A stretch of 64,000 nucleotides of DNA, taken from NCBI GenBank assembly GCA_021292105.1, contig CM037862.1, positions 35,181,770-35,245,769 on the forward strand, in the 5' to 3' direction. Position 1 is the first letter of the stretch. Every line of letters begins with the position of its first letter. Source of the DNA: Anadara kagoshimensis (taxonomy: Eukaryota; Mollusca; Bivalvia; Arcoida; Arcidae). This document shows, piece by piece, positions 10,371 to 22,839 of the stretch. Below the pieces are notes generated by a model. It had not been told where the DNA came from, searched no databases, and was given only the letters and a program-made list of their open reading frames with translations. The translations under genes were made by a program, and so were the position numbers.

Positions 10371-10697
10371 TGTCATATCTTGTGCACAGACATAACTTTT
10401 GAAAAAAAACAGACGCATGTGGTCTGCTGCATTGACTGTTTAATGGCCGCTACCGAAACTACTTTCAGCAAGCACATGGTGTATTCATGCGCGGTGTGTA
10501 TTATAAAATTGCCAGATATGGAAACGGTATGAATTCCGGATATTACATATATGATCCCTATTTGCATTATATAGACTCCCCCGTATTTACAAAGACTCTG
10601 CCAAATTATTGACGATGGGCTTACAATGACTGTACACTGATACGGGTTAATAAACTAGCAGTTAACCATCGACCCTTACGTTTGTAGCGCCGAGACA
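10371..10697 (-). mobile_element. Probable 5' LTR of the gag element (unit A only)
   Basis: Read on the - strand the 327-bp segment starts TGTCTCGGCGC and ends ATATGACA, a TGTC...GACA inverted terminus as expected of an LTR. It is followed by TCTTGGCGACGAGAAAATGG, a TGG-initial primer-binding-site-like stretch that runs into the gag start codon. No second LTR is visible in the window. Units B and C lack exactly this region (10344-10768 is absent there). Confidence 0.6.
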
Positions 10698-10839
10698 ATA
10701 AAATATATAGGTATATGCATATTAAATTGAAATACTAATATTTGAATATCAACTTGAGGATCACTAAAGCGATAGTTTTATATTTTGTGGTGTATAAAAA
10801 GCTAAAGTTGTTTAAATGTCGTGTATTTTTTACACACAC

Positions 10840-10843
10840 ACAC

Positions 10844-10902
<59 letters not shown>

Positions 10903-11100
10903 GTAGAGTTGGCTCTGCATAACTTATTTGTTCATCATCGCGGCGGTCAGCTCAATATACAAATGGTGGAAACGTACTGCTAAATGCATTTATCTGATCC
11001 TGCTCTATTTAAACAGGACCGCTCATTCAATTACTGATGCTGATGTGACCGATGATAATAATAATAATAATATATAATAATAATAATAGTCATGATGACT
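10840..11100. repeat. CA/GA and ATA microsatellites with spacer
   Basis: A short CACACACAC tract is followed by GA repeats (about 10850-10900) and an ATA/ATAATA cluster near 11055-11090. Expanded versions occur at the same place in units B (15340-15421) and C (18400-18482). Ser-Leu-rich frames on the - strand are translations of these tracts. Confidence 0.9.
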
Positions 11101-11399
11101 TTATTTTTTCAGGGTTGCTTATTTGGACTGAGCCAATCTTACATAAGGCCCTCCAATGTGAGTGATTACATACTATTAATACAAAATAATTTTCTTTACA
11201 TGTAGTAATTAAAAAAATAATAATAATGCAAAATATAAAACATATGCTAAGATGCTAAGTATACAACTATGTACAAGTAATATATATTAAACAACCAAAT
11301 GTTAAAATAAAATTATAATATTATCGAATTAATAAGTAAAAAAGTACTTTGGTATAACTTTTTGAAATTCTTCAAAGATGTCGCGTTTTTAAATGTGTT

Positions 11400-11599
11400 G
11401 GTAATAAATTCAAAATTATTGAACCTGAGTATGAAATTGATGATTTTCGTAATTCTGAATTAGGTCAGAACAAGATTTAAATAAATCAGAAATATAACGT
11501 GGAGATATATTATTTACAACTTTAAATATTAAAATTGATTGGTTATAATGGATTCGTTGGTGAATTGTTTGCATGCTGATGATAATGACGATGATGTTG

Positions 11600-11644
<45 letters not shown>

Positions 11645-11740
11645 TCCAAATGTTGATATTAATATTGAGACAATTTTAGCCCCGTCACATTTTAAAGTAG
11701 TGGAGACACCAGCAACAATGCGGGATAAAAACAAACTCGC
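11400..11740 (-). pseudogene. Non-LTR reverse-transcriptase C-terminal remnant (unit A)
   Basis: The - strand reads TIHQRIHYNQSILIFKVVNN, then ISPRYISDLFKSCSDL. This fits the post-RT segment (RIxYKxxLLxFKxLxGxxPxYLxDLL) common in CR1/L2/jockey-like LINE proteins. Upstream on the same strand, MFLSRIVAGVSTTLKCDGAK lies in a different frame across a GA microsatellite. The remnant recurs in units B (15943-16239) and C (19001-19315). Confidence 0.55.
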
Positions 11741-12355
11741 GTCAACTAACTTACCGTAATTCCAGGGACGCGAGTTTTGTAATTATATAGGTTTATGTAC
11801 CGCGCATTACTAGTGTTGGTAGAGTTTTTAAAAATATTTCCAATATTTACACATAATACATATGTCGGTTTTATAATGCTAGTACATGTACATTAAAATT
11901 TTATAGTGTCGCAAAATTACTTGTACAAAGATGTGACATGATCTGTAAGGGTACAACACTCGTCGATGAGACACTTTTACTGTAAACTATATTAAACAGT
12001 ATTTTCAATGTTTTAACCGAGTGGACTATATTTCAGATTTGACTTCTTGTCCTACAAAATTAATGGAAATTTTATATGGAGATATTTAATTCCTTGATTC
12101 GAATATACATGTACACTTTTCTAACTGTTTGTTTTTTTAAAGATACTCTCGCATAGTAAATATTTTCCCAACCTTGCCAATAACGAGCTTTAGCAGTATA
12201 TATTATAGTGGTATGTAGGTCAATATAACCACACACTTTTCATACTTCATTTATGTGACTGTGTCTTAGAAAATGCTGAATTATATAAGTCCGATTTGTA
12301 TGATTTACCAGCTGCGTTACTAAAACATTGAACAATTTAAAACTGACAAACTTTA
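11741..12355. other. Non-coding end of triplication unit A
   Basis: AT-rich sequence shared by the three units. It starts with an 11-bp perfect inverted repeat, AAACTCGCGTC (11733-11743) and GACGCGAGTTT (11767-11777), kept in B and partly lost in C. No coding signal. It ends in TTACTAAAACATTGAACAAT just before the LINE tail. Confidence 0.6.
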
Positions 12356-12512
12356 AATTATTTATTGTACATGTTATTTTCGAAATATCATTGTCATAAT
12401 GTGTCATGCCATCTATTAATTATTTTTGTATTAATGCTATAAGTATATTGTATACTTTATGCAAATAAAGATACTTACTTACTTACTTACTTACTCACTT
12501 ACTTACTTACTG
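12356..12512 (+). mobile_element. LINE 3' tail at the A/B unit junction
   Basis: ATTATTTATTGTACATG, the TGTCATAATGTGTCATGCC 3' untranslated region and a (TTAC)n run repeat the terminus seen at 7690-7857 and 54170-54328. The downstream text TGTCACGAAAAATCTTG is also identical. This copy therefore marks the boundary where unit A's left flank was re-used to start unit B. Confidence 0.75.
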
Positions 12513-12589
12513 TCACGAAAAATCTTGAAATAGCATTTAATCACTTCTTCACCTTCCGTTCATTCACTTACAGTACAGGCCCGTCATAG

Positions 12590-13690
12590 TTTTCGAGATA
12601 ATGAACCTTTTTGGTATTGTTTTGCAACCGTGACCTTCACCTTTTGACCCAAGACCTTTTTCTATACATCAAGATGATCGTTGTATCAATACCTACATTA
12701 TTCTAATAAACATGTCTATATAAAAAGTTTATAAATTTCGAGATAATTAACGATTTTGGTATTGTTTTGCTACTGTGACCTTGACCTTTGTACCTATGAC
12801 CTTTTTCTATACATAAAAATGACCGTTACATCAATTTCAACAATATTCTAATATACATGTTTATATAAAAAGTTAATAGTTTTCGATATAATTAACCATT
12901 TTGGTACTAATTTGCTACTGTGACCTTGACCCATGACCTTTTTCTTTACGTCAAAGTTATCGCTGTATCAATACCTACAACATTCTAATATAGATGCCTA
13001 TACAAAAAGTTTATAGTTTTCGAGATAATTAACCATTTCTGTATTGTTTGCATTTGTGACCTTGACCTTTGACCCATGACCTTTTTCTATACATCAAAAT
13101 GATTGCTGTATTAATACCTACAACATTCTAATATAGATGCTTATACAAAAAGTTCATAGTTTTCAAGATAATGAACCATTTCAGTTTTCTTTCGCATCTG
13201 TGACCTTAACCTTTAGACCAATGGCCTTAATCTATTATTAAAATGATTGTTACATCAAAACCAACAACATTCCAATATACATGCCTACACAAAAAGTTTA
13301 TAATTTTCGAGATAATTAACGATGTTGGTATTGTTTTGCTAATGTGATCTTGACCTTTTGGACCCACGACATTTTTCTATACACCAAAATGATTGTTGTA
13401 TCAATACCTACAACTTCTAATATACATGCCTATACAAAAAGTTAATAGTTTTCGGGATAATGACCATTTCAGTATTCTTTCGCATCTGTGACCTTGACCT
13501 TTGAACCAATGAGCTTAATCTATATATCAAAATAATCATTACAGCAATACCAACAATACTCTAATATACATGCCTATATAAAAAGTTTATAGTTTTCGAG
13601 ATAATAAATAATATAAGAAAGGTAAAAAATTAGGTCATGACCTTCATAATTGACCTTGACTTCATTTTGAAGGTAATTACAATAATATGT
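12590..13690. repeat. 145-bp tandem array with repeated TGACCT half-sites (unit B)
   Basis: About seven units of the array seen at 7935-8720, with GTGACC/GTGATC starts near 12630, 12777, 12918, 13056, 13200, 13344 and 13487. The best-preserved unit, at 13056-13082, has four hexamers in 27 bp. Two extra units relative to unit A show expansion or contraction after duplication. Confidence 0.9.
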
Positions 13691-14189
13691 CAAAACTGAA
13701 AACCCCCATGTGATTATCTGGTCTTATATCAAGTTATAACTATTTAAAAATATTTTACGATTTTTGCAAAATTAAACGCAAAAACGCGTAACCTATTTTT
13801 AAACCAAATTTTATGAAATGAACAAACTTAAAGGTTAAGACTATGTAGAATCCAAATATCACATCAGTTTTTGCCTCCAATGAGTGGTTTATGAGAAGAA
13901 GATTTTTTAAGGTTTTGTCCATTTTTAGTAACAGCGGCCATGTGAGCCATGCCATAAGCTCACATGGCCATCTTGGATATTCGATCGCCATGATTTGAAC
14001 AAACTATAGTTAGACTCTGTCAAGGACCTTCCTTGGTAAATTTGATTTCAGTTGGCCCAGTAGATTCGGAGGGGAAGATTAAAGTTTACTGACGCACGCA
14101 CGCACGCCTCGCCATGCCATAAGCTCACGTGGCCTTTGGCCAGGTGAACCCTGGTTTGTTTCGACATTAAGCAAACAAGTCCCTAGGAC

Positions 14190-15285
14190 ATCTAGATTAG
14201 GGCCACCCCATATGGGACTAACATGGGCTTGTTATTACTGTCAAGTTTGGGTGAGCAAAGTGACCTGTATGTTAGTTCATCTAAACTATTAACCGATGCC
14301 CCAATTAACAAATTGCACTGCTTGTTGTTCAAGTTAACATTGACTTTGAGAGTTTTCTCGTCAACGACATTGACCCTATACTTATCGACACCGATCTTAT
14401 AACAGTAATCTTTATCCGAAAAATCACTAGAATCTGGATTTTCTTGTGTAACATTTTTAACAGGGAAACTGCTCGGCTTCGAGTCGGAATCCGCTAACCG
14501 TTTGCGACACATGGCCTTGTAATGACCTTGTTTCTTGCAATAATGACACGTTTTGTCCTTAGCGGGACACTCGTTTTCGTGTTAAAACTTGCCTCCGCAA
14601 TTACGACATTGACGCGTATTTTCGCGAGTAGGGGGCAAAGACTGACCTTTACCTCGACGTTGTGTACCACGACCACTACCGCGATATCTTGATCTATCAC
14701 GCGAAGGGCCACCTGAGGTGTTACCTGTGAGCTATTGTAATTACATTGACATATTCATGTCCCTCCATCTTTTGTGCTCGTTGGTCCAAAATTTCTAATG
14801 ATTTTCCGAGGCTCAAAATGTCATTTAACGTTTTGTCTTGTTCACGTAGAGCTCTCCTACGTTATCTATTTGACCTACAACATTGTATCACTTGTGAAAG
14901 GATTTCGCTCTCGACATCGTGAAAATTGCATAATTTTGCCTTTTGCCTGAGTTCGGTAACATACTCATCTAAAGTCTGAGACTCGCTCTGCTTGTAGTTT
15001 CTAAATGTGTAGATTTCCATTTGTGTATTTTTTGGTGGCGAAAAACAATCGACCAAGACCTTTTTGGTAGCAGGGTAATCGATTGCAATTTCTCCTTTCT
15101 CTGCCTCATAAATGTCATAGACCCGTTCTCCTGCGTAGTGTAATAATAATGCACGTTTTCTGTCGCCATCATCTCCGCCAAGTCCCATACCGACATACAA
15201 AAGTTCAAGCGATTTACCCATTTTTCCCACTTCGGGCCTGGATCTGATTTATCAGCATAATCGAAAGCTGCAAAATATGGTAGCG
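14190..15285 (-). pseudogene. Gag-protease remnant (unit B)
   Basis: Same layout as the unit A remnant: capsid-like region (LLLHYAGERVYDIYEAEKGE), then a zinc-knuckle region now cut by a stop between the knuckles, then the defective LLIGASVN protease stretch. The first few gag codons and the LTR are deleted. The capsid frame instead continues from upstream microsatellite-flanking sequence. Confidence 0.8.
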
Positions 15286-15299
15286 ATAGTTTTATATTT

Positions 15300-15365
15300 T
15301 TTGGTGTATAAAAAGCTAAAGTTGTTTAAATGTTGTGTATTTTACACACACATCCGCACACACAC

Positions 15366-15422
<57 letters not shown>

Positions 15423-16772
15423 TAGAGTTGGCTCTGCATAGCTTATTTGTTCATCATCGCGGCGGTCAGCTCAATATACAAATGGTGGAAACGTACTGCT
15501 AAATGCATTTATCCGATCCTGCTCTCTTTAAACAGGACCGCTCATTCAAATACTGATGCTGATGTGACCGATGCTGATAATATAATAATAAATATAATAA
15601 TAATAATAATAATAATAATCATGATAACTTTATTTTTTCAGGGTTGCTTATTTGGACTGAGCCAATCTTACATAAGGCCCTCCAATGTGAGTGATTACAT
15701 ACTATTAATACAAAATAACATTTCTTTACATGTAGTAATTAAAAAAATAATAATAATGCAAAATATAAAACATATGCTAAGATGCTAAGTATAAAACTAT
15801 GTACAAGAAATATATATTAAACAACCAAATGTTAAGATAAATAATATTATCGAATTAATAAGTAAAAAAGTACTTTGGTATAACTTTTTGAAATTCTTCA
15901 AAGATGTCGCGTTTTTTAATTGTGTTGGTAACAAATTCAAAATTATTGAACCTGAGTATGAAATTGATGATTTTCGTAATTCTGAATTAGGTCAGAACAA
16001 GATTTAAATAAATCAGAAATATAACGTGGAGATATATTATTTACAACTTTAAATATTAAAATTGATTGGTGATAATGGATTCGTTGGTGAATTGTTTGCA
16101 TGCTGATGATAATGATGATGATGATGATGAGAGAGAGAGAGAGAGGTGGTCCAAATGTTGATATTAATATTGAGACAATTTTAGCCCCGTCACATTTTAA
16201 AGTAGTGGAGACACCAGCAACAATGCGGGATAAAAACAAACTCGCGTCAACTAACTTACCGTAATTCCAGGGACGCGAGTTTTGTAATTATATAGGTTTA
16301 TGTACCGCGCATTACTAGTGTTGGCAGAGTTTTTAAAATATTCCAATATTTACACATAATACATATGTCGGTTTTATGCTAGTACATGTACATTAAAATT
16401 TTATAGTGTCGCAAAATTACTTGTACAAAGATGTGACATGATCTGTAAGGGTACAACACTCGTCGATGAGACACTTTTACTGTAAACTGTATTAACAGTA
16501 TTTTCAATGTTTTAACCGAGTGGACTATATTTCAGATTTGACTTCTTGTCCTACAAAATTAATGGAAATTTTATATGGAGATATTTAATTCCTTGATTCG
16601 AATATACATGTACACTTTTCTAACTGTTTGTTTTTTTAAAGATACTCTCGCATAGTAAATATTTTCCCAACCTTGCCAATAACGAGCTTTAGCTTCCGAC
16701 GTGAAAGAGTATATTATAGTGGTATGTAGGACAATATAACCACAAACTGTTCATACTTCATTTATGTGACTG
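15300..16772. repeat. Right half of triplication unit B
   Basis: GA microsatellite (15366-15421), ATA cluster (15580-15620), RT C-terminal remnant on the - strand (15943-16239) and the non-coding end, all in the order of unit A. The unit stops within TTATGTGACTGTAT and joins the start of unit C at ATCTGGTCTTATAGTC, so the B/C junction is at about 16772. Confidence 0.8.
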
Positions 16773-17239
16773 TATCAATATCTGGTCTTATAGTCAAGTT
16801 ATAACTATTTAAAAATATTTTACGATTTTTGCAAAATTAAACGCAAAAACGCGTAACCTATTTTTAAACCAAATTTTATAAAATGAACAAACTTAAAGGT
16901 TAAGACTATGTAGAATCCAAATATCACATCAGTTTTTGCCTCCAATGAGTGGTTTATGAGAAGAAGATTTTTTAAGGTTTTGTCCATTTTTAGTAACAGC
17001 GGCCATGTGAGCCATGCCATAAGCTCACATGGCCATCTTGGATATTCGATCGCCATGATTGAACAAACTATAGTTAGACTCTGTCAGGACCTTCCTTGGT
17101 AAATTTGATTTCAGTTGGCCCAGTAGATTCGGAGGGGAAGATTAAAGTTTACTGACGCACGCACGCACGCATCGCCTGCCATAAGCTCACGTGGCCTTTG
17201 GCCAGTGAAACCCTGGTTTGTTTCGACATTAAGCAAACA

Positions 17240-18345
17240 AGTCCCTAGGACATCTAGATTAGGCCACCCCATATGGTACTAACATGGGCTTGTTATTACT
17301 GTCAAGTTTGGGTGAGCAAAGTGACCTGTATGTTAGTTCATCTAAACTATTAACCGATGCCCCAATTAACAATTGCACTGCTTGTTGTTCAAGTTAACAT
17401 TGACTTTGAGAGTTTTCTCGTCAACGACATTGACCCTATACTTATCGACACCGATCTTATAACAGTAATCTTTATCTGAAAATCACTAGAATCTGGATTT
17501 TCTTGTGTAACATTTTTAACCGGGAAACTGCTCGGCTCGAGTCGGAATCCGCTAACCGTTTGCGACACATGGCCTTGTAATGACCTTGTTTCTTGCAGTA
17601 ATGACACGTTTTGTCTTAGCGGGACACTCGTTTTCGTGTGAAAACTTGCCTCCGCAATTACGCATTGACGCGTATTTTCGCGAGTAGGGGAAAAGAGTGA
17701 CCTTTACCTCGACGTTGTGTACCACGACCACTACCCGCGATATCTTGATCTATCACGCGAAGGGCCACCTGAGGTGTTACCTGTGAGCTATTGTAATTAC
17801 ATTGACATATTCATGTCCCTCCATCTTTTGTGCTCGTTGGTCCAAAATTTCTAATGATTTTCCGAGGACTCATATGTCATTTAACGTTTTGTCTTGTTCA
17901 CGTAGAGCTCTCCTACGTTATCTATTTGACCTACAACATTGTATCACTTGTGACAAGGATTTCGCTCTCGACATCGTGAAATTGCATAATTTTGCCTTTT
18001 GCCTGAGTTCGGTAACATACTCATCTAAAGTCTGAGACTCGCTCTGCTTGTAGTTTCTAAATGTGTAGATTTCCATTTGTGTATTTTTTGGTGGCGAAAA
18101 ACAATCGACCAAGACCTTTTTGGTAGCAGGGTAATCGATTGCAATTTCTCCTTTCTCTGCCTCATAAATGTCATAGACCCGTTCTCCTGCGTAGTGTAAT
18201 AATAATGCACGTTTTCTGTCGCCATCATCTCCGCCAAGTCCCATGCCGACAAACAAAAGTTCAAGCGATTTACCCATTTTTTCCACTTCGGGCCTGCATC
18301 TGATTTATCAGCATAATCGAAAGCTGCAAAATATGGTAGCGATAG
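17240..18345 (-). pseudogene. Gag-protease remnant (unit C)
   Basis: Third copy of the gag remnant. The capsid-like frame is retained (18025-18420 includes LPYFAAFDYADKSDAG fused to upstream sequence), and the zinc-knuckle and protease parts are scattered over several frames by one-base deletions. The LTR is absent, as in unit B. Confidence 0.75.
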
Positions 18346-18413
18346 TTTTATATTTTTGGTGTATAAAAAGCTAAAGTTGTTTAAATGTCGTGTATTTTTT
18401 ACACACACATCCG

Positions 18414-18485
<72 letters not shown>

Positions 18486-18650
18486 GAGTTGGCTCTGCAT
18501 AGCTGATTTGTTCATCATCGCGGCGGTCAGCTCAATATACAAATGGTGGAAACGTACTGCTAAATGCATTTATCCGATCCTGCTCTCTTTAAACAGGACC
18601 TCATTCAAATACTGATGCTGATGTGACCGATGCTGATAATAATAAATAAT

Positions 18651-18681
<31 letters not shown>

Positions 18682-19000
18682 TGATAACTTTATTTTTTCA
18701 GGGTTGCTTATTTGGACTGAGCCAATCTTATATAAACCCTCCAATGTGAGTGATTACATACTATTAATACAAAATAACATTTCTTTACATGTAGTAATTA
18801 AAAAAATAATAATAATGCAAAATATAAAACATATGCTAAGATGTTAAGTATAAAACTATGTACAAGTAATATATATTAAACAACCAAATGTTAAGATAAA
18901 TAATATTATCGAATTAATAAGTAAAAAAGTACTGTGGTATAACTTTTTGAAATTCTTCAAAGATGTCGCGTTTTTTAATTGTGTTGGAAATAAATTCAAA

Positions 19001-19175
19001 TTATTGAACTTGAGTATGAAATTGATGATTTTCGTAATTCTGAATTAGGTCAGAACAAGATTTAAATAAATCAGAAATATAACGTGGAGATATATTATTT
19101 ACAACTTTAAATATTAAAATTGATTGGTGATAATGGATTCGTTGGTGAATTGTTTGCATGTTGATGATAATGATG

Positions 19176-19225
<50 letters not shown>

Positions 19226-19315
19226 TCCAAATGTAAATATTAATATTGAGACAATTTTAGCCCCGTCACATTTTAAAGTAGTGGAGACACCAGCACCAAT
19301 TCGGGATAAAAACAA
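19001..19315 (-). pseudogene. RT C-terminal remnant (unit C)
   Basis: Same peptide as in units A and B (RIHYHQSILIFKVVNN, ISPRYISDLFKSCSDL), interrupted by a longer GA run (19181-19222). It is carried as part of the triplication. Confidence 0.55.
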
Positions 19316-20099
19316 ACTCGCGTCAACTAACTTACCGTAATTCCAGGGACGCGTGTTTTGTAATTATATAGGTTTATGTACCGCGCATTACTAGTGTTGG
19401 TAGAGTTTTTAAAAATATTTCCAATATTTACACATAATACATATGTCGGTTTTATAATGCTAGTACATGTACATTAAAATTTTATAGTGTCGCAAAATTA
19501 CTTGTACAAAGATGTGACATGATCTGTAAGGGTACAACACTCGTCGATGAGACACTTTTACTGTAAACTGTATTAACAGTATTTTCAATGTTTTAACCGA
19601 GTGGACTATATTTCAGATTTGACTTCTTGTCCTACAAAATTAATGGAAATTTTATATGGAGATATTTAATGAATTGATTCGAATATACATGTACACTTTT
19701 CTAACCGTTTTAAAGATACTCTCGCATAGTAAATATTTTCCCAACCTTGCCAATAACGAGCTTTAGCTTCCGACGTGAAAGAGTATATTATAGTGGTATG
19801 TAGGTCAATATAACCACAAACTGTTCATACTTCATTTATGTGACTGTGTCTTAGAAAATGCTGAATTATATAAGTCCGATTTGTATGATTTACCAGCTGC
19901 GTGACTAAAACATTGAACAATTTAAAACTGGCAAAATTGATCAATACGAGTTGGTACATGGATTTCAGTTGGAACAAGTAAAAACTTAATTTTGAGGAGT
20001 TAGACAACTTGTTATCTTTCAAGTGGCAAATGTTTTTATCAAATTTAAAGATAACTTGATCTCAAGAGTTTGATAATTTCAAATGGCTTTCAATTTTAT

Positions 20100-20430
20100 T
20101 ATTGTGCGTCTTTTATACTTAGAGACAGACCTTAATTGAAATTGCTGTATTATCATTTGGTGTCTCATACAATAACCACAATATATGTGTTTAAAAACAA
20201 AAATACTAACAATGAAAAATACACGAAAATTTAAATTCATTACATTTATTTCTGTACATAGAGAAAAAATCAGCAAATTTACAAATATCGCGATTAGCCT
20301 AAAAACTAAAACACCCGTTATAGACCCCATGTTCTAAACCATTGATAATCACGCCTGAATCACGCCTGTGTCTTAGACTTAATCATTTTGTCCACTTTCA
20401 AATAATGTGATTCTTATGGTTTTTTATTTT
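20100..20430. mobile_element. MITE-like repeat, left part (relative of 39233-39916)
   Basis: TTGTGCGTCTTTTATACTTA through CCATTGATAATCACGCCTG aligns with the first 330 bp of the element at 39233-39916, including TTTAAAAACAAAAATACTAA. The right inverted terminus is not found here, so the copy seems truncated. The 83-residue - frame inside (20079-20330) is not supported as a gene. Confidence 0.6.
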
Positions 20431-20479
20431 AATCGGAATGTTGATTAAAGGTCCATCAGAAGTTACATGTAGTGCTTCA

Positions 20480-20528
20480 TTTTTATTATTATTATTATTA
20501 TTATTTATTATTATTATTATTATTATTA
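20480..20528. repeat. (ATT)n microsatellite
   Basis: ATT trinucleotides run nearly uninterrupted from about 20480 to 20528, directly before the MITE that follows. Confidence 0.9.
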
Positions 20529-20530
20529 AT

Positions 20531-20783
20531 GGTATAGGCAAACAGTATTAACCTGTTACTTGACCTTTGGTTTAAATATCTATTATGGGCGAGTAAATTC
20601 AAGAATAAAAATTGCACATATATACTTCGTCTCTATGATGTGAACACTAATCATGGACAATGTGTATGTATTACACAATTGCGAATCCTTGCACTACCTG
20701 TGTATTGAGTGGCTCCTCCTATGTATATATTCCTAATGAAAGGCCAAGCAGATAGGTCAATGTTGTTTACCTATAATTATAGT
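20531..20783. mobile_element. Single MITE, GGTAAACAACATTGACCTG family
   Basis: Left end ATAGGCAAACAGTATTAACC and right end GGTCAATGTTGTTTACCTAT form inverted termini around about 210 bp of non-coding DNA. It shares internal text with the paired copies (AACACTAATCATGGACAATG). It shows the element as a single unit. Confidence 0.7.
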
Positions 20784-21892
20784 ATCATAAATCAGCATTT
20801 TTGTCTCCTGTATAATTCAGGAAAATTGATTCATTGATTATTGGGTTTTACATCTAGTCCAAGAGCTCATACAGGTTTATTTGACTTTTATTTGCCAAAA
20901 GGTCTGAAACTTGTTTCTGAAAGGCAATTATCAGTATAATATGAAAATGCATTTCTTACAAAATTCGGTCTGGACATTTTTTGTAAATCCCGGATTTTTT
21001 AAGAGCAACTGAACGTATTTGTCAAAAACACTTTTTGGGGTAGGGGAAGGGAATCGTGATTATATAACGCCTAAATACGATAGATACCCATTAAATTTGG
21101 TATCATTCTAAAGGTTATTAATAATTTTTTATATATGATAAAATATTTTTCAATATGATGTCACTAGGTACAGATATGATGTCATAAACTATTTTTTAAA
21201 ATTAAAAATAGTGAAAAAGACTATTTCGATCGGATACAAATTTCTCAGGTTACATTTTGTGTGTGTTGTCATTAATTTTTGTTTTAAAATAATATATACC
21301 CTCTGCCATGATATTCTATAACTTTGATGTGTAATTATCTCAGTTTATAATGTTTTGTTATAAAAATATGTACCCACTTCTACTAAAGAGTTCATTTTGG
21401 GGGGTAGGGGAACACTATCATGATTTAACATCATAACTTTATATATATTATCCCATCATGTTTGGTATCAAATTGAAGGTATTTTCATAAACTAATATTA
21501 TGCATCAACATGAAACAAATTACCTTTCATTACGTCATCGTGACGTCATAATTGTAATTATTTGGTAAAATGCATTAAAATGTGATGAGATATATTTTCT
21601 AATTTATGTCGTTCAACTGACAGAATATAAATATCATCTATAATAACTACAAAAAGTAATGAAAAACAGTTAAAAAATGCAATATTTAAAATATATTACA
21701 GAAATATACTGCAAAACTCCAAGTTTAACAACAATGACAAGAAAAAGAAACAAGAACATGTTTTATATGTTGATCCAAATCTTAAATGTCAAATATTACA
21801 ACTATTGCTACATCACGTTTTGGCTCTAAACTATAAACCTTTTGTTATAGTATTACTTATTCAATTCTACGTATTTTCACTATTTATCACTC

Positions 21893-22838
21893 CAAGTACA
21901 TGTATCAGGGAAGAGGGAGTCTGGATATTGTGCCAAGCATCATACGGATTCCAAACAAAAATATACTGAAGATACCATCAACAAAAAGAGTTTTTGATAA
22001 ATAACATATCTTTTGTGTTTGATTACATAATTTTCCAACAAACAATCGGTATACCAATGGGTACAAACTGTAGACCATTGCTTGTTAATTTGCTTCTTTA
22101 TTCGTATGAAGCAGAATTTATGCAGAAATTTGTTAAATCGGGAGAGAAGACTGTCGCTAAATCATTCAACTCCACATACATATTTATAGATGACGTCCTG
22201 TCTCTTAACAATTCTAAATTTGGAGACTATGTGAATGTCATCTATCCTAGTGAGCTTGAAATAAAAGATACGACTGATTCCTCAAGTTCTGCTTCATATT
22301 TAGACTTTTACCTGAATATGACGCCCACGAAAGGGTACATTTGAAACTTTATGACAAACGTGATGACTTCAATTTTTCTATTGTCAATTTTCCTTGTCTA
22401 TGCAGCAATATACCTGCTTGTATTTTTGTGCTAATTAATACGCTATGGTAGAGCCTGCTCCCACTACAAGAATTTTGTACAATAAAGCAGGCTGCTTGCA
22501 AATAAATTGTTGACTCGGGGATATTGCAAACCTAGGCTTATCAAGGCCCTCAAAAAGTTTTATGGTCATCATCAATGTATTTTGATAAGTTGATGTCTTT
22601 GTGTCCAGGATTGCCCTGGATATATTTGACGTCCCTTAGTTCCATGTTTCTTTCACACAATTATGATTACACACGTGGCGGGTGTAGCTAGCTAAACAGG
22701 AGATGCTTTCCCTTATGGAGCACCCAGCCTCACTTCCCTGGTGGAAGTTAATGTGTCTAACGTAACTTGTCAGTTCCAAAGTTTTCACTTTGCTTCTTGG
22801 ATTGTGATTCGGACATGGATTTGTTTTTGCCTAATAAT
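21893..22838 (+). pseudogene. YIDD-type reverse transcriptase retroelement inserted in the palindrome
   Basis: The frame 21994-22344 contains FQQTIGIPMGTNC (RT fingers/palm motif), then LYSYEAEFMQKF and TYIFIDDVLSLNNSKFGDY with the catalytic IDD box (YIDD in the sister copy). YPSELEIKDTTDSSSSASYL follows. After frameshifts come KLYDKRDDFNFSIVNFP and the KFYGHH end, then the shared 3' segment. The upstream RT region is missing. The family is probably Penelope-like or a related retroelement, but no GIY-YIG domain can be seen, so the class assignment is tentative. The insert is absent from the palindrome's other arm. Confidence 0.7.
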
Positions 22839-22839
22839 G

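Larger units (their letters stand above)
16773..19960. repeat. Triplication unit C
   Basis: It follows unit B with a period of about 3058 bp (frame starts 13755/16820, 14862/17918, 15943/19001). It lacks the 145-bp array. Compared with A and B it carries many single-base deletions, for example in the gag region around 17345, 17480, 17535, 17615 and 17662. The right end continues past the B breakpoint into the sequence seen at the end of unit A (TTAGAAAATGCTGAATTAT). Confidence 0.85.

Noticed and set aside
10735-11734. Ser-Leu-rich open frames on the - strand
   Set aside because: They translate GA microsatellites. Only the flanking RT-like peptide is informative.
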